From DATMER01 sp963741305 (GTDB lineage: Bacteria > Acidobacteriota > Thermoanaerobaculia > Multivoradales > UBA5704): a stretch of DNA of 64,000 nucleotides. The position numbers and the translations under genes are program-made. Each line of letters begins with the position of its first letter. Position 1 is the first letter of the stretch. Where the stretch lies: NCBI GenBank assembly GCA_963741305.1, contig CAVUHL010000003.1, forward strand, positions 372,001 to 436,000, given 5' to 3'. Below are positions 50,401 to 57,080 of this stretch, piece by piece. The notes under the pieces are model-generated. The model was not told where the DNA came from and did no database searches. It worked only from the letters and a program-made list of their open reading frames with translations.

Positions 50401-52845
50401 CTGCCCGATGTAACCGCGTCCGACCGCGATGCCGGCGATGAACAGCTCGCCTTTTGCGCCGAACGGCACCGGCTCGAGCGTCTCCGGGTGCAGGACGTGG
50501 GTGCGGACGTTCCAGATCGGATAACCGATCGGAACGACCGTTGTCATCGTCGCCGGGGTTCCACGGTAGCAGGGCCAGAAGGTGACGTCGATCGCGCACT
50601 CGGTCGGACCGTAAAGGTTGTGCAGCTCGGCATTCAACCGCGAATGGAACATGCCGACCACGTCCGGCGGCAGTGCCTCGCCGCTGGCGATGACCCGGAG
50701 CAGCGAGGTGCAGCGCCGCGAATGCGGGTGCTCCAGAAAGGCGCGGAGCATCGATGGCACGAAGTGCATGGTTGTGATCCGGTGAGAGGAGATCACCTCG
50801 GCGAGGTAGGCGGGGTCCCCGTGCTCTCCCGGAACGGCAAACACCACGGTTGAGCCGAACATGAGCGGCCAGAACAGCTCCCAGACCGAGACGTCGAACG
50901 TGTACGGCGTCTTCTGCAGGACGCGGTCGCCGGAGCCGAGTGGAAACGCGGCCTGCATCCACAGGAGCCGGTTCAGGAAAGCATCATGCGGATTGGCGGC
51001 GCACTTCGGCTTTCCTGTCGAACCGGACGTGAAGATCGCGTAGGCGAGATCGTTGAGCGATGGGAAAGGAATATTGCTGTTCGCGCTCTCCATGTCCGCG
51101 ACGGACAGCCGCTCGATAGGCGGCAGCCGATCCGCCAGATCCGCCGACACCAGGGCCACCGTCGCGCCGATGTCATGCACCATGGCTTCGATCCGGGCCT
51201 TCGGGTGATCGGGATCGAGGGGTACGTAGGCCGCGCCGGCCCGCAGGATTCCGAGCAGGGCCGCCATCAGATCGGACGAGCGGTGAAGGCACACGGGCAC
51301 GAGATGGCCGGGTCCGATTCCTCTCGCCTGAAGGCCGGCCGCGACGGCCTCAGCGCGGTCGACGAGCTCGCGGTAGGTTGTCGTGCCGGCGCGATCGACG
51401 ATCACGGCGATATCGTCGGGATTGGCATCAGCCTGGTCCCAGATGCGCTGGATCACCGTCGCGTCGGAATCCCAGGCCCGCGCCGTCGGATTGCAATCGA
51501 TCAGAATCCGCTGGCGCTCCGCGTCATCCAGCAGGGGCAGGTCGGCGACCGGCCGAGTCGGGTCGGCCACCATCGCGCTCAGCACGAGCCGAAGCCGATC
51601 GACGAAGTGCGCGACCGTCGGCGCATCGAAAAGATCGATGTTGTACTCGACCGCTCCCCACAGGCCATTCTCGCTCTCGGCGAGAGAAAGCGTCAGGTCG
51701 AACTTCGCCGTGCTGGGGACCGGCGCAGCGGGTTGCTGTGGTTGTTCGACGGCTGGAGCGTGCCCGGCCTGGGTCATCGCGCTCAGCAGCGTGAACACGA
51801 CCTGGACGATGGGCTGATGCGAGAGGCTCCGGTCGGGCTGCAGCTCCTCGACCAGCCGTTCGAACGGCAGCTCCTGGTTGGAGTACGCATCGATCGTGGT
51901 ATCCACGACGTGGCGCAGAAGATCCTCGACGGTCGGACGCCCGGAATGATCCATGCGCAGCACGAGCGTGTTGACGAAGAGGCCGATCAGGGACTCGAAC
52001 TCCGGCTTCTCGCGCAGCGCGACCGGCGTGCCGAGGATGATGTCGGTCTGCCCGGAGTAGCGGTGCAGGAGCGCGCTGAAGCCGGCCAGCAGGACCATGA
52101 ACAGGGTCGCTCCGTGCTTCTGGGACAGCCTCAGGAGATCCTGGTGGAGCTCCCCTCCGAGCATCACCGGCAGCGTGGCACCGATGAAGCGCTGCACTTT
52201 CGGACGCGGCCGGTCGAGCGGCAGCTCGATGACGGCGGGGGCATCAGCCAACCGTTCCCGCCAATACGCCAGGAGCGACGCGAGGACCGGCCCGCTCAAC
52301 CTCTCCCTCTGCCAGCGCGCATAGTCCGGGTACTGCGTCGGCAGCTCCTCCAGAGGCGAGCCCGAAATCAGCGCCTCCAGCTCCTGGAAGAACAGCCGGA
52401 CGGACCAGCCGTCGGAGATGATGTGGTGCATCGTGAACATCAGGAACGGATCGGTTTCATCGATCACGAGCACCGTCGCGCGCAGCAGCGGACCGCGCTC
52501 GAGGTCGAAAGGGGTCATCGCCTCCACGAACGCGAGCCGCTGGACCTCTACATAGCGCTGGACTTCCGGAAACGGGCGAAGATCGACGACCTCCACGGCC
52601 TGCTTTCGTTCGGCGGCGACGACCTGAACTGGCTCTCCGTCCTCGACGGTGAACGTGGTCCGAAGCGACTCGTGCCGGCGGACGATCTCATCGAGAGCGC
52701 GCCGGAGCACGGCGGCGTCGAGCGCCCCCGAGTAACGAAACCCACAGGGGATGTTGTAGACCGGGCTGCTCGGATCGAGCATCTGCAGGAACCACATCCT
52801 TCGCTGCGCGTAGGACGTCGGATGGCTTGAGGTGCGCGTGCTCAT
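44431..52845 (-). CDS. Nonribosomal peptide synthetase C-A(MT)-T-C-A*-T-C-A*-T*
   Basis: 2804 residues. Module 1: C (HHIISDG at 140-146), A (FTSGSTGKPK at 605; substrate-pocket residues D-V-W-H-I-S-L-I-D-K, a serine-type code), an FkbM-type methyltransferase inserted at about 968-1180 (VFDVGANIGMFALYVG; LLKIDVEKSEHDVL), then T (Ser1296). Module 2: C (HH at 1489), a 262-residue A remnant at 1796-2058 without the ATP-binding and RTGD motifs, T (Ser2104). Module 3: C (HH at 2296), only the A C-terminal subdomain (2592-2690), and a T-like domain reading LGGYEEEA, with Glu2734 at the Ser position. No thioesterase. ATG overlaps the previous gene by 4 nt. Confidence 0.93.
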   Translation of the reverse strand: MSTRTSSHPTSYAQRRMWFLQMLDPSSPVYNIPCGFRYSGALDAAVLRRALDEIVRRHESLRTTFTVEDGEPVQVVAAERKQAVEVVDLRPFPEVQRYVEVQRLAFVEAMTPFDLERGPLLRATVLVIDETDPFLMFTMHHIISDGWSVRLFFQELEALISGSPLEELPTQYPDYARWQRERLSGPVLASLLAYWRERLADAPAVIELPLDRPRPKVQRFIGATLPVMLGGELHQDLLRLSQKHGATLFMVLLAGFSALLHRYSGQTDIILGTPVALREKPEFESLIGLFVNTLVLRMDHSGRPTVEDLLRHVVDTTIDAYSNQELPFERLVEELQPDRSLSHQPIVQVVFTLLSAMTQAGHAPAVEQPQQPAAPVPSTAKFDLTLSLAESENGLWGAVEYNIDLFDAPTVAHFVDRLRLVLSAMVADPTRPVADLPLLDDAERQRILIDCNPTARAWDSDATVIQRIWDQADANPDDIAVIVDRAGTTTYRELVDRAEAVAAGLQARGIGPGHLVPVCLHRSSDLMAALLGILRAGAAYVPLDPDHPKARIEAMVHDIGATVALVSADLADRLPPIERLSVADMESANSNIPFPSLNDLAYAIFTSGSTGKPKCAANPHDAFLNRLLWMQAAFPLGSGDRVLQKTPYTFDVSVWELFWPLMFGSTVVFAVPGEHGDPAYLAEVISSHRITTMHFVPSMLRAFLEHPHSRRCTSLLRVIASGEALPPDVVGMFHSRLNAELHNLYGPTECAIDVTFWPCYRGTPATMTTVVPIGYPIWNVRTHVLHPETLEPVPFGAKGELFIAGIAVGRGYIGQPDLTAERFLPDPFSPEGGARMYRTGDLARYRADVSIEYLGRIDHQLKVRGFRIEAGEVERALCSHEAIVESVVTVRSTGSSDQRLVAHCVPDPKAGSVVRSLLRYEREGLLDDDFMVEEMENGLSVIAKNRGETVFLYDEIFADESYLRHGIDLRPGSVVFDVGANIGMFALYVGLRCPGAKVYAFEPIPDIHKLLAMNSGLYPWDVKPHQIALGREPGTVSFTYYPHVSILSGRYADHEQERDVILAFEANRGYQGPELEKLVGDRLQAEIVECQVKTVSQVLAEEGLAGIDLLKIDVEKSEHDVLAGISESDWPKIRQVAVEVHEIDSRVSQVCDLLHRQGFEVTVDQEAMLRGSGVSMVFGRRPEPASANGAEAAAWLPPSPSYLRDQVSQFVAAQLPDYMVPSELIWIEEMPRLSSGKVDRKSLPSGSAWIHHAARSHRSVAPRTPTEIRIAQVFSEVLGCGSVGLYERFFDLGGHSLLATSAIARLRDAFGVEVSLRDFFEDPTVAGLAKCIDSGEARSSDLSEMIPRTVRGPEDLAPLSFTQQRLWFLDRFSPGESSYNIPVILPLPFRADASLIERSLSEIARRHEILRTTFPFIDGAPAQRVSADPAVRLRTMDVSAMDPGIIPNEVYGLVLREIRRPFDLANGPILRALLIQSAPEQQILVLTMHHIAADGWSMSILYRELATIYDAFSKGLPSPLPELPVQFADFAAWQRKWLTGEVLERQHEYWLENLRDAPKLLELPTDYPRPPVQSTRGDIHLFKVDPAVYGDLAALARQENCTAFMAFLAAFNALFHRLCGVRDVSVGSPIANRRRPELEGLIGFFSNTIILRTKWEGDPSFRSHLRTVRDVTLGAFAHQDMPFEHLVSELESERAMDRTPLFQVMLIFQNLEGWDSSGLVEAPPVATGTSKFDLSLYLLPSGVGLTGQLEYCIDLFTRESVACMMDQFCELLAQVVTAPDAPVSSLPLRAPVPQEKRSPLAEFAGRRIACASDSALLHQAAQDHGCHLILPERDPDVSVRTFSRTLRSSGAEVLIVKPRTLSVLAREFAKSLQDVAIVVELEDPEEAQHLRSALPSQVFERCRWMLRIADLGHVFIAPTAGGDMVLDGDILSDTGEPAPLGAFGELAFGGQRTGVRAIRTASGTVKLRAAGEVLRRNRADVEDALRRCAGVTEAVVAFDEPLEEPAAFVIQEPRTSAALIASELRAWLPPARIPKSIRFVTELPLRSNGRIDLPTLVRQSRSGAAQYTAPRTELEHGIARLWTETLGVEKVSIHDDFFVLGGHSLLATAFIAKLNLSFGVELPLRTLFEHPTIETLARVIAGLAQEESRAPVARLERSTDDGPAPLSFTQQRLWFLDRYEPDSPLYNIAGSLPLRLHLSTDALERAVNAIVQRHESLRLRFDVVDWEPVQRVEPDVHVPIPLFDLRAFDPDQREAETARLTEETARESFDLERAPLLRLRLIQRGDDDYLLLMSIHHIIADGWSLDIFSRELAFFYAAFAAGETPSLPELPIRFTDYARWQRSWFTGDVLNRHVSYWRRLLSGAPPLLRLPEDFPRPPVQAFEGRTWHSTFGGDLIPALRAFSRAEGATTFMTLLAAYVALLSRYTGSADIVIGTPFANRHRPELAGMIGFIANTMALRVDASGPVSFRELVGRVRSVVLESYEYQETPFEKIVEELQPDRDASFNPLFQLAFLHRAAEGDSEPAGSPRTGTAKFDFSLALLETSHEIRSEVEFRAALYTPETVSRFVMNYQRLLRSVLEQPERPVNEFELLAGSIRILGPQLRVRGYDVDRDRVESVLRSVPGVREAAVTVHRDELVAFVQGSYTEGEARAMLSQQVPAFMIPASIVRVTRLPRIASGKIDRTNLPPRRQDGGNTGGAPRTDLEQLIAAAFSDVLGWDSVGIHEDFLALGGYEEEAARVATHLSEATGLNVEAAEVFLHSNAEALAIALTQRSMGDEEDAERLLAELESLDNSEAQALLSETL

Positions 52846-55829
52846 GAAGATGAAGCCTCGAAAGATGGAGTCTCTTGGAAGGCCTCGGCGAGGCTGGCGA
52901 TCGTGCGCGAGCGGAACAGCGTGCGCAAGGGAAGCTCCCGCCCCAGCGCTTCGGAGGCGCGTGACATCACGCTGGCGGCGAGCAGCGAGTGGCCTCCGAG
53001 GCTGAAGAAATCGACGTCGATCCCCACGTCTTCGAGCTGGAGCACGGTTTTCCAGATCTCGACCAGCGCGCGCTCCGTTTCATTGCGCGGAGGGCGCGTT
53101 CCAACCATCTGCTGGCGCGACAAGCCAACCAGGGCCCCACGGTCCAGCTTCCCAGTGGGGCCCACCGGCATGGCGTCGAGCGCGACGAACCTCTGCGGGA
53201 CCATGTGCTGGGGAAGATGGCGCGCGAGCGTTTCCTGCAGCTCCTCGGCGTCGACCGCCGATCCTTCGGCGGTGTAGTAGGCGACGAGCGCATCGGATTC
53301 CACCTCGACCGCGGCGCTGCTCACACCGGGGATCTGGAGGAGATGGGCTTCCACCTCGGCAGGCTCGATCCGGAACCCGCGGACCTTGAGCTGGCGGTCC
53401 GCCCGCCCCAGGTGCCAGAGATGGCCCGCGCAGTCGGCCCGCACGACATCCCCTGTCCGGTACCAGCGCCCGCCGGCGGGGCCGCCCAGATCAGGTGCTT
53501 GAATGAATCGCTCCGCGGTCAGCTCGGGCCGGTTCAGATATCCCAGCGCGACGCCGGGGCCACCCAGCAGCAGCTCGCCGGGAGCGCCGGCTGGCAGGGG
53601 GCGCAGCTGCGAATCCACCACGCGCACCCACATGTGGGCGAGCGGCTTGCCGATGGCCGGAGGCCGCTCGGCTGGGACGCACTCCGCGACCGTCGCCCAG
53701 ATGCTCCCCTCGGTCGGACCGTAGGCATTGAAGAAGCGGCGGCCGGCAGCCCACCGCGAGACCAGCTCGGCGCCGCAGGCCTCGCCGGCAACGATGAGCA
53801 CCCGAAGATCCTGCAGCTCGATTGGAGCCAGCACGGCGAGCGTCGACGGCGGGATCGTCAGGACCGTGATCCCGCGGGCTTTCAGGAGGCCGAGCAACGG
53901 CGGCCCCGGAATCAGCTCTTCGATCTCAGCCAGATGCAGCTCGCCGCCGCATCGCGGCGCCATGACGATCTCGAAGATGCTCGCATCGAAATTCGGCGAG
54001 GAGAATTGCAGGATGCGCTCGCCGTCCGTGAGCCCGAAATGCCGGACCTGCTCGTCCGCGGCGTGGCAAACCCCGATGTGCGGAACGACGACCCCCTTGG
54101 GCTCGCCCGTCGATCCGGACGTATAGATCACATATGCGGCCTCGTGGCTTCCGATCTCCAGGCCGACGTTCGATCCGTCGTAGCCCGAGCAGTCCATCTC
54201 CGCCAGGTCATTCTGGGAAAGGATCAGGCTGGCGCCCGAGTCCGCCATCATGAACTCCAGCCGGGCCGGCGGATATTGGGGATCGAGCGGTAGATAGGCG
54301 GCGCCGGCTTTCAGGATCGCGAGGAAGGAGACGATCAGATCGATCGAACGGTCCATGTACACGCCGACCGTCTGCCCGCGTTCGATACCGCGTGCCATCA
54401 GGGCCCGCGCCAACTGGTTGGCGCGGGCGTTCAGATCGCCGTATGAGATCTCCTGCCGGCCTTTGAGGGCAATCCTCTCCGGGCTGAGGGCCGCGCGCCG
54501 TTCGAAGATGCCGTGAATCGTCGTGGCGAACTCGGGCGACAAGGGCAGCGGACTGTCATCGAAGGAGGCGCGTTCGAGCAGAGGCAGGGTCGAGGCCGGA
54601 TCTTCGGGCCTCTCGGCGACGGCCTTGGCGACCGTGTCGATGGCACCGGCCAGCGCGCGGATTGTCCCCTCTTCGAACAGGTGGCTGTCGTACAGCAGCT
54701 CCAGTCGGGTGCCGTCGACGGCCAGGGCAACATCGAACAGGACCGAGCCGCCGGAGAACCAGGGATCGGCCGGATCGCCCTCGCAGTCCAGCTCCGAGCG
54801 GACGGCGAGCACGGATTGGAAGAGCGGGTTGTGCCGGCTGGAGCGCCGGATCCGCAGCTCCGCGACGAGCTTCTCGTAGGGCAGGTCTTCCTGGGCGAGA
54901 AATGACTTCAGCTCCTGATCGATCTTCTCCGCGAGGGCACGGTAACTCACGTCCGCGCCCAGCTCCACGCTCAACGGCACCGTGTTCGTCCCAACGCCGA
55001 CGAAGTCCCCCAACCGTCTCGTCTGCCTCGTCTGAATACCGATCACGATCGAGTCCTGGCGGGCGAACCGGCTCAAAACGATCGAGAGCACCGCGGCCCA
55101 GTGGTGGCCGGAGCCCTGGATCTCCCATCCGTACCTGCGGACATCCGGCAATCCGTTGGGCCGGCGCGGCCGGTCCGTGTGCAGGGCGAGGAGCGCAGGC
55201 GCCCGCTCCAGCGGCCGCCATCGGCTCACCAGCCCGTCGATCCGTGCCCCGCTCAAGCGCTGCCGCTGCTTGCGGGCGTAGTCCGCCGGTTGCAGCCGCG
55301 CGGGAGGCAGATCCTGCCCGCGGCAGGCCGCGAGGATCTCGCGCCGGAGAAGGGCGAGCGACGGCCCGTCGCAGACGATGGCATGAGTCACGAGGACCAA
55401 CTCCTCGGTCATCACGAGCGCGCGAAAGAGAGGCGGAGTCATCGAGCGGACGCCGCGCACCGCTTCTTCCAGAGAGCCAGAGGCGAGCGGATCGGCCGGA
55501 GGGTCCCTGACGATCTGGACCGGCTTGTCGCCCTGCAACACAACGTCAGTCCGCAGCGCTTCGTGCCGGTCGATCACGAGGGCGACGGCCTCCCGCAACG
55601 TCTGCAGTCCGATATCAGGAGGCAGGCGAAAGCGCGCAATCAGGACGAAGTGATCGGATTCGAGGTCGTTCTGCGCCAGCGCCCAGATCCGCTCCTGGGC
55701 AAAGGAGACATCCTGCGGGCGGGCGCTCGCCGCGGCGCCGTTCGCCGGGGACGGACGCTTGAGACGGGCTTCGAGCAACGCGCGTTTCTCGGGCGACAGA
55801 GCGGCGATCCGCTGCGCAAAGTCAGTCAC
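52842..55829 (-). CDS. Nonribosomal peptide synthetase C-A-T
   Basis: 995 residues, GTG start 3 nt after the hydrolase stop, whose end carries the ribosome binding site. The C domain (about 40-430) reads THAIVCDG, so the second His of HHxxxDG is Ala150 and condensation is doubtful. A domain with YTSGSTGEPKG (569), YRTGD, and pocket residues D-A-F-T-I-A-A-I-W-K, close to phenylalanine-type codes. T domain intact (LGGHSLLA, Ser948). It probably starts the chain by loading an aromatic amino acid and feeds the large NRPS that overlaps it. Confidence 0.92.
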   Translation of the reverse strand: MTDFAQRIAALSPEKRALLEARLKRPSPANGAAASARPQDVSFAQERIWALAQNDLESDHFVLIARFRLPPDIGLQTLREAVALVIDRHEALRTDVVLQGDKPVQIVRDPPADPLASGSLEEAVRGVRSMTPPLFRALVMTEELVLVTHAIVCDGPSLALLRREILAACRGQDLPPARLQPADYARKQRQRLSGARIDGLVSRWRPLERAPALLALHTDRPRRPNGLPDVRRYGWEIQGSGHHWAAVLSIVLSRFARQDSIVIGIQTRQTRRLGDFVGVGTNTVPLSVELGADVSYRALAEKIDQELKSFLAQEDLPYEKLVAELRIRRSSRHNPLFQSVLAVRSELDCEGDPADPWFSGGSVLFDVALAVDGTRLELLYDSHLFEEGTIRALAGAIDTVAKAVAERPEDPASTLPLLERASFDDSPLPLSPEFATTIHGIFERRAALSPERIALKGRQEISYGDLNARANQLARALMARGIERGQTVGVYMDRSIDLIVSFLAILKAGAAYLPLDPQYPPARLEFMMADSGASLILSQNDLAEMDCSGYDGSNVGLEIGSHEAAYVIYTSGSTGEPKGVVVPHIGVCHAADEQVRHFGLTDGERILQFSSPNFDASIFEIVMAPRCGGELHLAEIEELIPGPPLLGLLKARGITVLTIPPSTLAVLAPIELQDLRVLIVAGEACGAELVSRWAAGRRFFNAYGPTEGSIWATVAECVPAERPPAIGKPLAHMWVRVVDSQLRPLPAGAPGELLLGGPGVALGYLNRPELTAERFIQAPDLGGPAGGRWYRTGDVVRADCAGHLWHLGRADRQLKVRGFRIEPAEVEAHLLQIPGVSSAAVEVESDALVAYYTAEGSAVDAEELQETLARHLPQHMVPQRFVALDAMPVGPTGKLDRGALVGLSRQQMVGTRPPRNETERALVEIWKTVLQLEDVGIDVDFFSLGGHSLLAASVMSRASEALGRELPLRTLFRSRTIASLAEAFQETPSFEASSS

Positions 55830-55832
55830 CTG

Positions 55833-56972
55833 TCATCCTCCCGCAAGGAAATCACGGATCAGGGCGGCGACCTCGTCGGGCCGGTCGTACATGCAGTAGT
55901 GGGTCGCACCCGGCATTTCGACGAAGCGGGCCCTGGGTAGGCTTCTCGCCACCTCCAGGCCCAGCTTCGGCGAGGCGATCCGGTCGAGCTCCGCGCTGAC
56001 GACGAGAGTCGGGCTGCCCACGCTGGTATCGAGAGGGCAGTTCCAGAAATCCCGGATCTGCTTCGCATACGCAAGGGTCGACTCGTCCGAGCGATAGGGC
56101 GCGAGGAGGGCGGACTGCAACTCGGGATCGGCGCGGGCCAGGACTTCCGGCTCCTGAGCGACGCTCGCGGAGTCCGTCAGCATGCCGCGCACGGTCGGGG
56201 CCATGCCGGGCGACCGCTCGAGGAGCTCGAAGACCTTGTCGAGCCTCTTCTGATAGCCGGTCTCCGTGCTGGGATCGCCGTAGGTCCCCGCCAGAAGCAC
56301 CATCGAAGCCACGCGGTCCGGGTGCGCGGCGGCATACTTCAGGCAGAGCTTCGGCCCGCTGCACCAGCCGACGAGGTGGACCGGACCCTCCGCGATCTTC
56401 TCGATCTCCTCGACGATGGCCGCGACGTCGGCGACCTGTTCGTCCAGGGTCAGGGTGGTCCGTAGCTGCCAGATCACGACCCTGTGATCGGGAGCCAGCC
56501 GGTCGATGAGACGGGCCCAGTACTGCAATCCCATGCCGATCGCATTGACGACGATCACGGTAGGACCGGTATTACCGAACAAGTAATATTGCAATCCATC
56601 TCGAGAGCGGAGGGTGTCCGGGCCCGGGAAGCCGGCGAGGCGCACGCGTTCCGAGCGGCGCGACTCGGCCTGATTCCGGGACCAGTCCGCGATCTCCTCC
56701 GGACCGACATCCTCCAGGATCGGGTTGTTCCCTTCCAGCCGGCTTTCGAAGAGCCGGTCGACCGCCGAGAGGGAGGAAGGGTCCGCGCCGAAGAGGATCT
56801 CGACGTCGAAGGCGTCGCCGAACAGGTCGGCGAGCGTGCCGCTTCCCTCCAGCGTGGTGCGGAGAGCGTGCTGCTCGAAGTATTCGGGTGAGCGGGCCCT
56901 CACCTCCTCCAGGGTACGGTCGAGTGCCTGCAGGAAGGCCGTGTCAGTACGGAGCTGCTTCTCGGCTTGCAT
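55833..56972 (-). CDS. Alpha/beta hydrolase, probable trans-acting thioesterase with Cys nucleophile
   Basis: 379 residues. The first 100 are helical and specific to this protein. The hydrolase domain has the nucleophile elbow GWCSG, placing Cys204 where Ser is usual. The triad is completed by Asp330 (VVSAELDRIASP) and His358 (GATHYCMYD). As first gene of the NRPS operon, and with no thioesterase in either synthetase, it may release the product. Cys-type thioesterases are known to close strained rings in obafluorin and sulfazecin assembly lines; whether this one does is not shown. Confidence 0.75.
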   Translation of the reverse strand: MQAEKQLRTDTAFLQALDRTLEEVRARSPEYFEQHALRTTLEGSGTLADLFGDAFDVEILFGADPSSLSAVDRLFESRLEGNNPILEDVGPEEIADWSRNQAESRRSERVRLAGFPGPDTLRSRDGLQYYLFGNTGPTVIVVNAIGMGLQYWARLIDRLAPDHRVVIWQLRTTLTLDEQVADVAAIVEEIEKIAEGPVHLVGWCSGPKLCLKYAAAHPDRVASMVLLAGTYGDPSTETGYQKRLDKVFELLERSPGMAPTVRGMLTDSASVAQEPEVLARADPELQSALLAPYRSDESTLAYAKQIRDFWNCPLDTSVGSPTLVVSAELDRIASPKLGLEVARSLPRARFVEMPGATHYCMYDRPDEVAALIRDFLAGG

Positions 56973-56985
56973 CGTCGATCAGGAC

Positions 56986-57014
56986 TTTACGAACTTCATG
57001 CACAGCCTTATACT
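56986..57014 (+). promoter_or_regulatory. Predicted sigma70 promoter of the hydrazine-type operon
   Basis: TTTACG at 56986-56991, 17-nt spacer, TATACT at 57009-57014, about 67 nt before the ATG at 57081. Its -10 overlaps the -10 of the opposing promoter at 57007-57036. Confidence 0.6.
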
Positions 57015-57036
57015 GCGTATTCGTTATGTCTGTCAA
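57007..57036 (-). promoter_or_regulatory. Predicted sigma70 promoter of the NRPS operon
   Basis: Minus strand: consensus TTGACA (57031-57036), 18-nt spacer, TATAAG (57007-57012), 35 nt upstream of the hydrolase ATG. It faces the plus-strand promoter and shares its -10 bases. Confidence 0.65.
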
Positions 57037-57080
57037 ACGAAAAAAAGTAAAAACCGGCGGGCTGTGGAGGTGGAGACGCC

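Noticed and set aside
44617..52830. Long plus-strand frames opposite the NRPS genes
   Set aside because: They are antisense shadows of GC-rich NRPS coding DNA, rich in Arg/Ala/Gly, with no motif; the minus-strand products are full NRPS domains.
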